Source: Roseomonas sp. (GTDB taxonomy: Bacteria; Pseudomonadota; Alphaproteobacteria; Acetobacterales; Acetobacteraceae). Taken from it: DNA of 64,000 nucleotides. Positions 1 to 8,922 of the stretch are shown here, piece after piece (position 1 is the stretch's first letter; each line of letters starts with the position of its first letter). Both the position numbers and the translations under genes were made by a program. The notes beneath the pieces are model-generated. The model worked only from the letters and a program-made list of their open reading frames with translations. It did not search any database and was not told where the DNA came from. Location: assembly GCA_020249145.1 (NCBI GenBank), contig JADCGF010000019.1, forward strand, positions 1 through 64,000, written 5' to 3'.

Positions 1-1
1 A

Positions 2-589
2 ACAGAATTCGATTTGCATTGCCCGCTGTTGACGCTGCCGTTGGCCTTCGGCACCAGGCTTGAAACCATCCCGGCCTTTGAAAACGGCTACCTCAAGGCG
101 CCGCCTGAGGATGTGACGCGCTGGGATCAGCGCTTGCCCGCGGGCCGCCGACGGATCGGCCTGGTCTGGAGCGGCAGCCAGATGCACGCGAATGATGCCA
201 ACCGGTCCCTGGCGCTTGCGAAGATGGCGCCCTTGTTCCAGCCAGGCGATGTCTGGGTTTCGCTGCAAAAGGAAGTGCGCGATGCGGATCGCACCGCGCT
301 TGAAGCCTCCGACATTTTAGATGTGAGTGCTGAGCTTGGTGATTTCGCTGATACGGCTGCGCTTATCTCCTCGCTCGATCTGGTGATTTCGGTTGATACC
401 TCAGTCGCGCATTTGGCTGGCGCGCTGGGCAAGCCCACCTGGGTCATGGTGCCCTTCGCGCCCGATTTCCGCTGGCTTTTGGACCGCGAGGATACGCCCT
501 GGTACCCCAGCATGCGCCTGTTCCGCCAAAGCCGCGCGGGCGATTGGGATGGCGTTATTGCGCGCATCGGCGAATCACTTCGCGCGTAA
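2..589 (+). CDS. Glycosyltransferase family 9-like / TPR protein, C-terminal part (5' truncated)
   Basis: The reading frame is already open at the window edge, so the N terminus is missing. The visible 196 codons begin with DLHCPLLTLPLAFGT and contain WSGSQMHANDANRSL, then LDLVISVDTSVAHLAGALG and KPTWVMVPFAPDFRWL. These are hallmarks of the glycosyltransferase-9-like domain that ends many bacterial tetratricopeptide-repeat proteins; the conserved SVDTSVAHLAGALG loop would bind the nucleotide-sugar side. The TPR part, if present, lies upstream of the window. Glycosyl transfer to a protein or envelope glycan is inferred from the family. An amidase gene follows 74 bases downstream on the same strand. 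Confidence 0.8.
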   Translation, partial: TEFDLHCPLLTLPLAFGTRLETIPAFENGYLKAPPEDVTRWDQRLPAGRRRIGLVWSGSQMHANDANRSLALAKMAPLFQPGDVWVSLQKEVRDADRTALEASDILDVSAELGDFADTAALISSLDLVISVDTSVAHLAGALGKPTWVMVPFAPDFRWLLDREDTPWYPSMRLFRQSRAGDWDGVIARIGESLRA

Positions 590-663
590 GGGCTTTGGCG
601 GCAGAGACAAGCGCGCCCAAGCGTTGCAACATGCGCCCAACACATCACCAATGGGGAACCGCC

Positions 664-2046
664 ATGTCATCCGGCAGCTATGACCGCGCCAGCTTCAAGG
701 GTCTGACCTTTCATGACGCGCAAGCGCGTTTCCTGGCCGGGCAGGACAATCCCCGCGCCTATCTGGAACGCTGCCTGGAGGCCATTTCGGCAAAGGATGG
801 CGTGGTGCGCGCCTTTGTTGTGCTGAATGAAGCGGGTGCGCGCGCCAGCGCCGATGCCTCGGCCGCGCGTTACAAGGCAGGGCGCATAGTTTCCGCAATT
901 GATGGCATGCCAATCGGCATCAAGGATCTGATCGAAACTGCTGATATGCCAACGCAAATGGGCTGCGGCGCATTCGCCGGCAATTTCCCGAAGCGCGATA
1001 GCATCATGGTGCGCGCTTTGCGCGATGCAGGCGCGGTGATCATCGGCAAAACGGTCACGGCGGAATTGGGCATGGCGCATCCGGGCCCCACAACCAACCC
1101 CTTCGATCCACGCCGCACGCCGGGCGGTTCATCCTCGGGTTCGGCAGCGGCGGTCGCGGCCAATATGATCCCGGCGGCGATTGGCACGCAGGTGGGCGGT
1201 TCCATCATTCGCCCCGCTTCCTATTGCGGCAATATCGCGCTTAAGCCCACGCAAGGTGCGATCAATCGGGGGGAGAGGCAATCGCTCAGCCAATCCACCG
1301 CCGGGGTGCACGCCAATAGCTTCGAAGATATGTGGGTGGTTGCGATTGAAATCGCGCGCCGGGCGGGCGGAGACCCCGGTGCGCCGGGGCTATTCGGCCC
1401 GGCCAGCGCGCCCGCGCCAGTGAAGCCCGCGCGGCTGATTGTGATGGAAACCGAAGGCTGGGCGGATTTGGATGCGGCCTCCATCGCGGCCTTTGAAGGC
1501 TTGCTCGCAAAACTCCGCGCCGCGGGGGTGGAAATCTGGCGCCGCGCGGACCATCCGCTGATTGAAGGTTTTGAACGCGCGCTGGCCCAGGGGAAAGCGA
1601 TTACCGCCGATATCTGCGCGTTTGAACAACGCGCGGGCTTGCAGCATTTGGCGGAAACCGCGGCGGATCGGGTAAGCCCCAGGCTTTTCACGCGCTTGCA
1701 GCATGGCACCAAGGTTGACCTTGAAACCTATCGTGCGCGCTTGCTGGAACGTGATGAACTGCGCTGGCGCCTGGTGTCCCTCGCACCTTTGGCGGATGGG
1801 CTGATTGGCCTGTCATCCCCAGGCCCAGCGCCGGTTTGGCTCGGCGATCAGCCAGGCCAGCCGATTGCGCCGCGCCCAACCGGCGATATCAGCTTCAATG
1901 CCGGGACTTCTGCGCTTGGCTGCCCGGCGGTGAATGTGCCGCTATTGGCCGTGGAGGGCATGCCGCTTGGCGTGCAGATCATTGCCCAATGGCATGAAGA
2001 TGCGCGCGCCACGGCTATCGCGGCTTGGGTGGCGGGGGTCGCCTAA
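664..2046 (+). CDS. Amidase signature family hydrolase
   Basis: A 460-residue amidase-signature enzyme that would hydrolyse a carboxamide bond; the substrate cannot be told from sequence. The start at 664 begins the family-typical N terminus; the frame is open further upstream but that part is unlike amidases. The Ser-cisSer-Lys triad is visible as Lys87 in GMPIGIKDL, Ser156 in GGSSSGSA and Ser180 in VGGSIIRP. Oddly, the usual GGSIRxP order appears as GGSIIRP, with the conserved Arg one residue late. No signal peptide, so it is cytosolic. Its stop overlaps the stop end of the convergent phosphatase gene by four bases. Confidence 0.93.
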   Translation: MSSGSYDRASFKGLTFHDAQARFLAGQDNPRAYLERCLEAISAKDGVVRAFVVLNEAGARASADASAARYKAGRIVSAIDGMPIGIKDLIETADMPTQMGCGAFAGNFPKRDSIMVRALRDAGAVIIGKTVTAELGMAHPGPTTNPFDPRRTPGGSSSGSAAAVAANMIPAAIGTQVGGSIIRPASYCGNIALKPTQGAINRGERQSLSQSTAGVHANSFEDMWVVAIEIARRAGGDPGAPGLFGPASAPAPVKPARLIVMETEGWADLDAASIAAFEGLLAKLRAAGVEIWRRADHPLIEGFERALAQGKAITADICAFEQRAGLQHLAETAADRVSPRLFTRLQHGTKVDLETYRARLLERDELRWRLVSLAPLADGLIGLSSPGPAPVWLGDQPGQPIAPRPTGDISFNAGTSALGCPAVNVPLLAVEGMPLGVQIIAQWHEDARATAIAAWVAGVA

Positions 2047-2789
2047 TCCAGCAGCACCGCGCGGAAGCCGGCCAGCCGCGCCGGCGTCAGCCCCAAGCCA
2101 ACCTCAAGCAAACCCGCCTCAGACCCGAAGGGCGCCACCGCCGCTTCCAGCGCCGCAGCCAGCAGCGCCGGGTGCGTGTCCAATATCGCGTCCTTGGCTT
2201 CCTGCGGAGCCTCATCGGGCAGCGGGTGATCGCGGCGCCAGAAGCGGTCGGTCGCCACGTAATCCGCCAATATCTGATCCCGCGAAACGCCAAGTGCCGT
2301 CAGGATCAGCGCTGCACCAAGCCCGGTGCGGTCCTTCCCCGCCGAGCAATGAAACAGTAGCGGTCGGCGTTCATCTTCCAGGATCAGATCAATAAGCTGG
2401 CGATAGACGGGCAATTGCTCGGTCGCGTAATTCAGGTAGGCCACGCCCAAAAGCCGCGTGGTCTCTGCCCGCGTTGCCGCACCATTGGCCAAAAGGTCCC
2501 GCAAGGATGCGCCGATGCGCGGTTCGATCGGCAGCGGCACCGCCCGCGCCCCTGGCGGCAGGCGTGAAGGGGATGCTGCGGCTTCCCGTGCGCCGCGCAA
2601 ATCGCAGACCGTGCTGAGCCCCGTGGCTTCCAGCGTCAGCAAATCCTGATCGGTCAGCCGATGCAGCGCATCGGACCGGAACAGCACGCCATGGCGCAAG
2701 GCCCGGCCCTGATGGCCGCGCCAGCCCCCCAGGTCGCGCAGGTTGGAGGCACCTTCAAGCGGCAAAAGCCGGGGCAAATTCTGGGTCAT
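2043..2789 (-). CDS. Tyrosine/dual-specificity protein phosphatase
   Basis: A 248-residue protein of the bacterial Y_phosphatase3 type. The P-loop HCSAGKDRTG lies near residues 147-156, giving nucleophile Cys148 and phosphate-binding Arg154. The N-terminal GASNLRDLGG box and LFRSDALHRLTD are typical of the family, which removes phosphate from phosphotyrosine or sometimes phosphoinositides or sugars. No signal peptide is seen, so a cytosolic role is likely. It is transcribed alone towards the amidase, with a four-base overlap of stop regions, and I see no clear Shine-Dalgarno sequence before the start. Confidence 0.9.
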   Translation of the reverse strand: MTQNLPRLLPLEGASNLRDLGGWRGHQGRALRHGVLFRSDALHRLTDQDLLTLEATGLSTVCDLRGAREAAASPSRLPPGARAVPLPIEPRIGASLRDLLANGAATRAETTRLLGVAYLNYATEQLPVYRQLIDLILEDERRPLLFHCSAGKDRTGLGAALILTALGVSRDQILADYVATDRFWRRDHPLPDEAPQEAKDAILDTHPALLAAALEAAVAPFGSEAGLLEVGLGLTPARLAGFRAVLLD

Positions 2790-2898
2790 GGGCGATTTAT
2801 GCCAGAAAGCGTCGCCCTGGCCATGCGGCGGGATTGTTTCAAGCGGGGCAAAACTATTTTAGAAGGCGCGCGGCATTTGCCGCCTTTGGGAATGAAAA

Positions 2899-4209
2899 AT
2901 GGGCACGGCCCTGGAAATCTTGATTATCCTGCTGCTGGTTCTGCTGAATGGCGCCTTTGCCATGTCGGAATTGGCGATTGTCTCGTCCCGCCGATCCCGC
3001 CTTATGGCCATGCAAAAGCGTGGCGTGCGGGGGGCGGATACGGCGCTGGCGCTGGCCGATGACCCGAAGCGCTTCCTGCCGACGGTGCAGGTGGGCATTA
3101 CCATGGTTGGCATTATCGCCGGTGCCTTTGGTGGCGCCCGGCTTTCCGGCACCATTGCCGATGCGCTGGGCCTGCTGCCCTTCCCCGTGCCCTTCGCGCA
3201 GGAAGTGGCCTTCGCGCTGGTGGTGCTGGCCATCACCTATCTCAGCCTGATCCTGGGCGAATTGGTGCCCAAGCAATTGGCCCTGCGGGAGCCTGAGAAA
3301 ATCGCCATTCTGGTGGCCCGCCCCCTGGCGCTGCTGGCGCGCTTCACCGCGCCCATGGTCTGGCTATTGGGCGCATCTTCGGCGCTGGTGCTACGGTTTT
3401 TCGGCCCCGCGCCTACTTCCGATCTTTCCGTGACGGAAGAAGAAGTGAAGGCCGTGGTGGCGGAAGGGGCCCAGGCCGGCGCGCTTGAGACTGAAGAACG
3501 CCACATGATCGAACGCGTGCTGCGGCTTGGCGACAAGCCCGTGCGCGCGCTGATGACGCCCCGCAATGACATCGCCTGGCTTGACCGGGCCGAGCCGTTG
3601 GAAAACCTGCCCGAGCGGCTCCGCGCCGCGCATGTCACGCGCTTCATTGTGGCGGATGGGCGGGTGGATAATGTGGTTGGCGTGGTGGCGGCCAAGGATT
3701 TGCTCGATCAGCTTCTGTCGGGTGGGCCCATGTCGCTTGATGCTGCTTTGCGTCAGCCCTTGGTGCTGCCCGATACGCTCACTGCGCTTGATGCGCTGGA
3801 ACGGCTGCGCGGCGACCCGCTGGGCATGGCGCTGGTGCTGGATGAATACGGATCCTTTGAAGGCATGGTGACCGCGTCTGACCTGCTGGAGGCGATCATC
3901 GGCGAATTGGGCCCAAGTGAGGCCATGCCATCCGAAGCGGCGGTGCTGCGCTTTGATGGCTCGCTTTTGCTGGATGGCAGCATGCCATCCGATGAATTGC
4001 GCGCACGGCTTGACCTGCCGGAAATGCCCGGCGCCGGCACCTATCATACCGTCGCCGGGCTGATGCTGGCCCTGCTGCGCCGTGTCCCGCGTGAGGGGGA
4101 CCGGATTGTCTGGGCCGGCTGGCGCTTTGAAATTGTGGATATGGATGGCAGGCGCGTGGATAAGGTGCTGGCCAGCCGGGAAGAAGCGGGCGGTGATGGC
4201 GGCGGGTGA
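2899..4209 (+). CDS. CorC/HlyC-family CBS-domain membrane protein
   Basis: A 436-residue protein with the three parts of the family. The DUF21 membrane region covers about residues 1-190, starting with ILIILLLVLLNGAFAMSELA and including SLILGELVPKQLAL. A CBS pair spans about 200-320 with MIERVLRLGDKPVRALMTPR, and a C-terminal CorC_HlyC domain covers about 335-425. Family members sit in the inner membrane and are linked to Mg/Co efflux or metal tolerance; the older name haemolysin is misleading. It is monocistronic, with about 110 bases free upstream for a promoter. A degraded antitoxin fragment follows immediately. Confidence 0.92.
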   Translation: MGTALEILIILLLVLLNGAFAMSELAIVSSRRSRLMAMQKRGVRGADTALALADDPKRFLPTVQVGITMVGIIAGAFGGARLSGTIADALGLLPFPVPFAQEVAFALVVLAITYLSLILGELVPKQLALREPEKIAILVARPLALLARFTAPMVWLLGASSALVLRFFGPAPTSDLSVTEEEVKAVVAEGAQAGALETEERHMIERVLRLGDKPVRALMTPRNDIAWLDRAEPLENLPERLRAAHVTRFIVADGRVDNVVGVVAAKDLLDQLLSGGPMSLDAALRQPLVLPDTLTALDALERLRGDPLGMALVLDEYGSFEGMVTASDLLEAIIGELGPSEAMPSEAAVLRFDGSLLLDGSMPSDELRARLDLPEMPGAGTYHTVAGLMLALLRRVPREGDRIVWAGWRFEIVDMDGRRVDKVLASREEAGGDGGG

Positions 4210-4217
4210 GGAACTGA

Positions 4218-4381
4218 ATGGTGATAGATCAGCGCGAGCCTAAGGATACAGTGCCCGTGCCATTGACCGAACGCGATAGCCTGCGGGTTCTGGCGTTATG
4301 GGAAACCCGCCCGCGCCAACCGCGCAGCTGGCGCGGGCGGCGCGGATGCTGGCTGAATTTGGCATGGATGCGCCCGAGTAA
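4218..4381 (+). pseudogene. Frameshifted C-terminal remnant of a DUF1778 (TacA-like) antitoxin
   Basis: The first frame reads MVIDQREPKD, then PLTERDSLRVLALWE; the frame one base back continues NPPAPTAQLARAARMLAEF and ends at the stop at 4379-4381. Joined, this resembles the C-terminal tail of DUF1778 antitoxins (consensus roughly LSERDSxRVLxxLENPPAPN). The junction lies at the AAA run 4303-4305, so a one-base deletion would explain it. The N-terminal ribbon-helix-helix half is absent: an in-frame TGA lies just before the ATG, and upstream is the CorC-family gene. No partner GNAT toxin is nearby. The match is from memory of the family. Confidence 0.5.
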
Positions 4382-4477
4382 AGCGCTAAAGCTTTATTGG
4401 AACACTTGGTTCGGACGCATCAGCGCCACCGTTTCAGTGATCTGCCTCTCCACAATGTCCAGGGTAGGCGCCGCAAT

Positions 4478-4795
4478 TCACACCGAACCCTTACGCTCCA
4501 CGACCAGAATACGCGCCGCACCAATCGGGTGGGCCACATGTTCATCGCCGACATCCGCCACAAAAACATCCGTCGGCCCAAGCCGCACCGAATGTTCCGC
4601 GCCATCCAGCCGATACTTCATCTCAACCGCGCCATCGAGCACGACGAATACCTCCGCCCCATCATTGACGTGCCAGATATAGGGCTGATCGGTCCAATGC
4701 AGCCGCACCGTGGCACCTTCAATTTCGGCGAAATCGCGTGCCCCCCAGGCGCGGGTGGCGGTGAAGCTGCGATTATCCTGAAAAATGTCGGGCAT
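4478..4795 (-). CDS. Small single-domain cupin protein
   Basis: A 105-residue protein. A beta-barrel cupin core is suggested by WHVNDGAEVFVVLDGAVEMKY (motif 1, with His and Glu as likely metal ligands) and by DVFVADVGDEHVAHPIGAAR (motif 2, His). An AGGAG lies six bases before the ATG. Small cupins of this kind are often sugar or organic-acid binding or modifying proteins; the substrate is unknown. It is downstream of gpt on the same strand with only 29 bases between, so it may be cotranscribed. After its TGA the same frame stays open for 27 codons to a TAA at 4394, probably by chance. Confidence 0.8.
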   Translation of the reverse strand: MPDIFQDNRSFTATRAWGARDFAEIEGATVRLHWTDQPYIWHVNDGAEVFVVLDGAVEMKYRLDGAEHSVRLGPTDVFVADVGDEHVAHPIGAARILVVERKGSV

Positions 4796-4824
4796 GGTTT
4801 TCTCCTGATGTGGCGTGAAGCGCC

Positions 4825-5301
4825 CTATTGCCCCGCTGATTTCGCAATCGGCGCGATGAATTGCGGTTCCGTATCCCAGGGGAACAGGATCCAGGTATCC
4901 TGGCTTACTTCCGTAATGAATGTATCCACCATCGGCTTGCCGGCGGGCTTGGCATAGACGGTTGCGAAATGCGCCTTTGGCAGCAAAGCGCGCACCACCC
5001 GCGCCGTGGTGCCGGTATCCACCAGATCATCCAGCAGCAGCCAGCCTTCGCCATCGCCTGCCGCATCGGGCATTTTCACCACACGCGGCTCGCCCTTGGT
5101 TTCCTCATCATAGGTGAGGACCGAGACAGTCTCGATCAGCCGGCAATCCAATTCCCGCGCCACCACGGCGGCCGGGATCAGGCCACCGCGGGTGATGGCG
5201 ACCACGCCGCGCCAGGGGCCGCGTTCCAAAAGCCGCCACGCCAAAGCCTTCGCATCGCGGTGCAATTGGTCCCAAGACACCGTGTAATATTTCTGCGCCA
5301 T
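4825..5301 (-). CDS. gpt: Xanthine phosphoribosyltransferase
   Basis: A 158-residue type I phosphoribosyltransferase matching XGPRT in length. The PRPP-binding motif [13 protein letters not shown] is at residues 88-100, and the C terminal [12 protein letters not shown] is the typical XGPRT base-binding segment. It converts xanthine or guanine plus PRPP to XMP or GMP in purine salvage. The ATG at 5301 overlaps the stop of the upstream tRNA-binding-domain gene by one base (TGATG), indicating translational coupling; an in-frame TTG directly before it is unlikely to be the start. Confidence 0.92.
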   Translation of the reverse strand: MAQKYYTVSWDQLHRDAKALAWRLLERGPWRGVVAITRGGLIPAAVVARELDCRLIETVSVLTYDEETKGEPRVVKMPDAAGDGEGWLLLDDLVDTGTTARVVRALLPKAHFATVYAKPAGKPMVDTFITEVSQDTWILFPWDTEPQFIAPIAKSAGQ

Positions 5302-5642
5302 CAAAACATCCTTCCGCCATTCGGCACGCGGTGATCGGGGCCAAGCAGCACAACCGCGCCTGCCTCATCCGGCATTCCCAGCACCAGAACCTCGCTCATG
5401 AAGCCCGCAATGCGGCGCGGGGCGAAATTCACCACAGCCGCCACCTGCCGCCCCACCAGTGCTTCCGGCGTGTAATACACGGTCAATTGCGCTGAGGATC
5501 GCTTCACGCCGATCTCTGCCCCGAAATCAATACTCAGCTTGATTGCGGGTTTGCGCGCCTCCGGGAAGGGCTCAGCGGTCAGGATGGTGCCGACCCGGAT
5601 ATCAATCCGGTGAAATTCATCAAGGCTGGCTGCGGGTTCCAT
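5301..5642 (-). CDS. CsaA-like tRNA-binding domain protein
   Basis: A 113-residue stand-alone EMAP/tRNA-binding OB-fold protein. The features [48 protein letters not shown] and the C terminal VPNGGRMF match the CsaA group, which is credited with tRNA binding and chaperone or export functions. It starts the short operon with gpt (one-base overlap) and perhaps the cupin. The linkage to a purine salvage enzyme has no obvious functional logic. The ribosome-binding site is weak. Confidence 0.88.
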   Translation of the reverse strand: MEPAASLDEFHRIDIRVGTILTAEPFPEARKPAIKLSIDFGAEIGVKRSSAQLTVYYTPEALVGRQVAAVVNFAPRRIAGFMSEVLVLGMPDEAGAVVLLGPDHRVPNGGRMF

Positions 5643-5756
5643 GACAGGGCTTTAATGCAGATTCGCCTGGGGTGAAACCGCCCCTGGGGCTTTTCCCGAA
5701 GCGCCAGAGGGGGCATGAGGGGGGCTGTAACTGCACCTTATGGAAGCCCTGACCCG

Positions 5757-7358
5757 ATGCGTGATCTTCACCTTGCTGGCCGCAGCCCCGCCTATGGCAC
5801 CCACGGCATGGCCGCAACCTCCATGCCTCAAGCCACTTTCGCCGCACTTGAAATCCTGCGCGCCGGCGGCAATGCCATGGATGCGGCGATTGCCGCCTGC
5901 GCCGTGCAATGCGTGATCGAACCGGAATCGACCGGCATTGGCGGGGATTGCTTCTGCCTTTACGTCCCCGCCGGCAGCACGGTGATTGCGCTGAATGGTT
6001 CTGGCCGCGCGCCAGGCGCCGCGACGCCCGAGGCGCTGCGCGCCACCGGTGCGACCAAGCTGGAAAACACCTCGGCCCATTCCGTCACGGTGCCGGGCGC
6101 GATTTCGGCCTGGGAATTGCTGAACCGCAGCCATGGCAAGCTCGGGCTTGATCGCATCCTGCAAGCGGCGATCCATTATGCCGAAGAAGGCTTCCCCATC
6201 ACGCCGCGCGTATCCGCGGATTGGGAAGCTTCCGTTGACAAATTGCTGAAAAACCCTGCATCGGCGCGGCGTTTCCTGACTAACGGCGCAGCGCCCAAGC
6301 TTGGCGCGCGCTTCCGCCAGCCGGAATTGGCGAAGACCTTGCGCGCCATCGCGGCGCGTGGCGCGGCAGCTTTCTATCAGGGCGAAGTGGCCGCCGATAT
6401 TGTGGCGACGCTGCGTGAAGCGGGCGGGCTGCATACGGAAGAAGATTTCGCCAATGGCCAAAGCGTCGCGGAATTCGTGACCCCCATTTCCATCCCCTGG
6501 CGTGGGATGGAGGTGTATCAATGCCCGCCCAATGGGTCCGGCCTGCATGCGCTGCAAATCCTGGGCACACTCGCCCATCTGCCCACACCCGAAGGTGGGC
6601 CGCTTTCCGTCACGCGCTTGCATCGTCACATCGAAGCCGCGCGCATGGCCTATCGGGACCGCGATGCCTTCCTGGCCGATCCTGCGCAAGTGAATGTGCC
6701 GGTCGAAAAGCTGCTGAATGCGGATTACCTGAAGCGCCTGGCCAGGCTCATCCGCGATGATGCGGCGCTGCCGGAATTGCCCGCGCCAGGTGAGAGCGAT
6801 CTCAACAAGCACAAGGACACCGTCTATCTTTGCGTGGTGGATAAGGATGGCAATGCCTGTTCCTTCATCAATTCTCTGTTCGAGAGTTTCGGTTCCGGCA
6901 TCCTTGCGGAAAAATCCGGCGTCATGCTGCAAAATCGCGGGTTTGGTTTCCGCTTGCAGGAAGGCCATCCGAATTGCATCGCGCCCAATAAGCGCCCGCT
7001 GCATACCATCATCCCCGGCATGGTGATGAAGAATGGCCGCGCCATCATGCCCTATGGCGTGATGGGCGGGCGCTATCAGCCGATGGGGCATAGCTACTTC
7101 CTGACCAATTATTTCGAATTCGGCCTCGATATTCAGGAAGCGATTGATCTGCCCCGCCTGATGCCGCAGGACGGCAAGGTGCAGGTGGAACGCGGCTTTA
7201 GTGGTGCCGTAATTGATCAGCTGAATCGCCTTGGCCATGTGTGTGAGGCGATAGACAAGCCCCATGGCGGCGGTCAGGCGATTTTCATTGACCATGAAAA
7301 GGGCTGCCTGGTGGGTGGGTCTGACCCGCGCAAGGATGGCTGCGCGATGGGCTACTGA
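5757..7358 (+). CDS. Gamma-glutamyltransferase family protein (cytoplasmic type)
   Basis: A 533-residue Ntn-hydrolase of the GGT family, which cleaves gamma-glutamyl bonds. The predicted autoprocessing nucleophile is Thr355 in HKDTVYLCVVDKDGNA. The ATG at 5757 follows a GGAAG ten bases upstream; an in-frame ATG at 5715 would add 14 unlikely residues. MAATSMPQATFAALEILRAG and STGIGGDCFC are family boxes. No signal peptide is visible, unlike periplasmic Ggt of E. coli, so this belongs with cytoplasmic GGT-like hydrolases. It precedes a second amidase by 45 bases, suggesting an amide-degrading operon. Confidence 0.9.
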   Translation: MRDLHLAGRSPAYGTHGMAATSMPQATFAALEILRAGGNAMDAAIAACAVQCVIEPESTGIGGDCFCLYVPAGSTVIALNGSGRAPGAATPEALRATGATKLENTSAHSVTVPGAISAWELLNRSHGKLGLDRILQAAIHYAEEGFPITPRVSADWEASVDKLLKNPASARRFLTNGAAPKLGARFRQPELAKTLRAIAARGAAAFYQGEVAADIVATLREAGGLHTEEDFANGQSVAEFVTPISIPWRGMEVYQCPPNGSGLHALQILGTLAHLPTPEGGPLSVTRLHRHIEAARMAYRDRDAFLADPAQVNVPVEKLLNADYLKRLARLIRDDAALPELPAPGESDLNKHKDTVYLCVVDKDGNACSFINSLFESFGSGILAEKSGVMLQNRGFGFRLQEGHPNCIAPNKRPLHTIIPGMVMKNGRAIMPYGVMGGRYQPMGHSYFLTNYFEFGLDIQEAIDLPRLMPQDGKVQVERGFSGAVIDQLNRLGHVCEAIDKPHGGGQAIFIDHEKGCLVGGSDPRKDGCAMGY

Positions 7359-7403
7359 TCACCCGCACCCGCGCAATTTCAAGAAAAAGCTGAGGAAACG
7401 CCC

Positions 7404-8900
7404 ATGACCGAACCTTGTGACCTGACCGCCCTTGAAGCGCGCCGCCTGATCGGGCGACGCAAGCTTTCCCCGGTTGAATTGCTGGAAAGCTGCCTGAAGC
7501 GCATTGGTGAGGTGAACCATGCGGTGAATGCCGTGGTGGCTTTGGACGAGGACCGCGCCCGCGCGGTGGCCAAGGAAGCCGAAGCCGCCGTGATGCGCGG
7601 TGATGAATTGGGCCCGCTGCATGGCCTGCCCATCGGCATCAAGGATCTGGAAGAAACCGAGGGGCTGCGCACCACCTATGGCAGCCCGATCTTTCGCGAT
7701 TTCATCCCCGATGCGGATTGCGGCATGGTCGCCAATCTGCGCGACAATGGCGCTATCATCGCCGGCAAGACCAATACGCCGGAATTCGGCGCAGGGGCCA
7801 ATACGCGCAACGCCGTCTATGGCGTGACGGGCAATCCCTTTGATCCGATGAAATCTGCGGCTGGTTCCTCGGGCGGTTCGGGTGTTGCGCTGGCCACCAA
7901 TATGTTCCCGATCTGCTCCGGTTCCGATACCGGCGGTTCGCTCCGCAACCCAGCCGCCTTCAATGGCATTGTGGGCTATCGGCCCTCACCGGGCCTGGTG
8001 CCTTCCGAAAAGCGTGCCCATGGCTGGTCCGGCCTGCCGGTGCTCGGCCCCATGGCGCGCAATGTGCCGGATGTCTGCCTGCTGCTATCGGCCATGGCAT
8101 CCGATGATGGGCGCGATCCGCTCGCCTACACCTTGCATGATGGCTATGTGCGCGAAGAACCGAGCCTTTATTTCCCGGTGCCGCGCTATGACCTTGCGAG
8201 CCTGAGTCTGGCTTTCAGCCCCGATTTCGGCATGGCGCCAACCGAAAAGCATATCCGCGCGATTTTCGCTGACCGTGCCGGCGCCATCGCGCCGATGTTC
8301 GGCGCGGCGGAAGCCGCACACCCGGATTGCGCCGGCGGTGATGAAGCCTTTGAGGTGCTGCGCGCCGCGGGCTTCCTGACCTCCCACCTTGAGAAGTGTC
8401 GCACGCGCCCGCAGGATGTCGGGCCCAATGTGCGCGCCAACGTCGAAGAGGGGCTGCGCTATAGCCTGGATGACTACGCCCGCGCGGCCGCGGCGCAGAC
8501 CAAGATGTACCGCGCCTGGCAGGGCTTCTTTGCCGCGCATGATGTGCTGATCACGCCGGCGATTACGATCTCTCCCCGGCCGTGGAAGGAGCTTTTTCCC
8601 GCCGAGATTGATGGCAAGCCGACACGGACCTACTTCCACTGGCTGGCGCTGGCCTATTACCCGACGCTTTGTGGGCATCCTGCGATTTCCATCCCGATGG
8701 GGTTGGACCGGAACGGCATGCCCTTCGGCTTACAGGTGGTTGGGCCGCGCGGCGGGGATAGGCTGGTGCTGGGGGTTGCGGCGGCGATTGAGGAAGCCTT
8801 TGCGGGTGATGCGGCCCGCTGCCGGCCGGTGCCGGATTTGGCGAAGCTGAAGGCTGCGCAGCCGGTGAAGGAGATGCCGGGCGCGGTGGGGTGGGATTGA
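7404..8900 (+). CDS. Amidase signature family hydrolase (second copy)
   Basis: A 498-residue amidase with a strong GAGGAAACG ribosome-binding site. Triad residues are Lys80 in LPIGIKDLEET, Ser155 in AAGSSGGSG and Ser179 in SDTGGSLRNP, all in canonical order. It is clearly diverged from the amidase at 664 and probably acts on a different amide. It lies 45 bases after the gamma-glutamyltransferase gene on the same strand and is likely cotranscribed with it. A hairpin repeat and a rho-independent terminator follow. Confidence 0.93.
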   Translation: MTEPCDLTALEARRLIGRRKLSPVELLESCLKRIGEVNHAVNAVVALDEDRARAVAKEAEAAVMRGDELGPLHGLPIGIKDLEETEGLRTTYGSPIFRDFIPDADCGMVANLRDNGAIIAGKTNTPEFGAGANTRNAVYGVTGNPFDPMKSAAGSSGGSGVALATNMFPICSGSDTGGSLRNPAAFNGIVGYRPSPGLVPSEKRAHGWSGLPVLGPMARNVPDVCLLLSAMASDDGRDPLAYTLHDGYVREEPSLYFPVPRYDLASLSLAFSPDFGMAPTEKHIRAIFADRAGAIAPMFGAAEAAHPDCAGGDEAFEVLRAAGFLTSHLEKCRTRPQDVGPNVRANVEEGLRYSLDDYARAAAAQTKMYRAWQGFFAAHDVLITPAITISPRPWKELFPAEIDGKPTRTYFHWLALAYYPTLCGHPAISIPMGLDRNGMPFGLQVVGPRGGDRLVLGVAAAIEEAFAGDAARCRPVPDLAKLKAAQPVKEMPGAVGWD

Positions 8901-8922
8901 AGCGCGCGTTTCAATTCTTCTT

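Noticed and set aside
4300..4306. GGGAAAC heptamer at the antitoxin frame junction, considered as a programmed -1 frameshift site
   Set aside because: The zero-frame codons fall at 4299-4301 and 4302-4304, not in the GGA AAC phase that slippage needs, and the N-terminal half of the protein is missing anyway. A plain deletion is simpler.
4394..4477. 27 further open codons in frame after the cupin stop
   Set aside because: No similarity or ribosome-binding site is seen; stop read-through is not supported and short open runs are common in GC-rich DNA.
5652..7295. Very long minus-strand open frame opposite the gamma-glutamyltransferase gene
   Set aside because: It mirrors the codon pattern of the real gene; the product is His/Arg/Gln-rich low-complexity with no family features.
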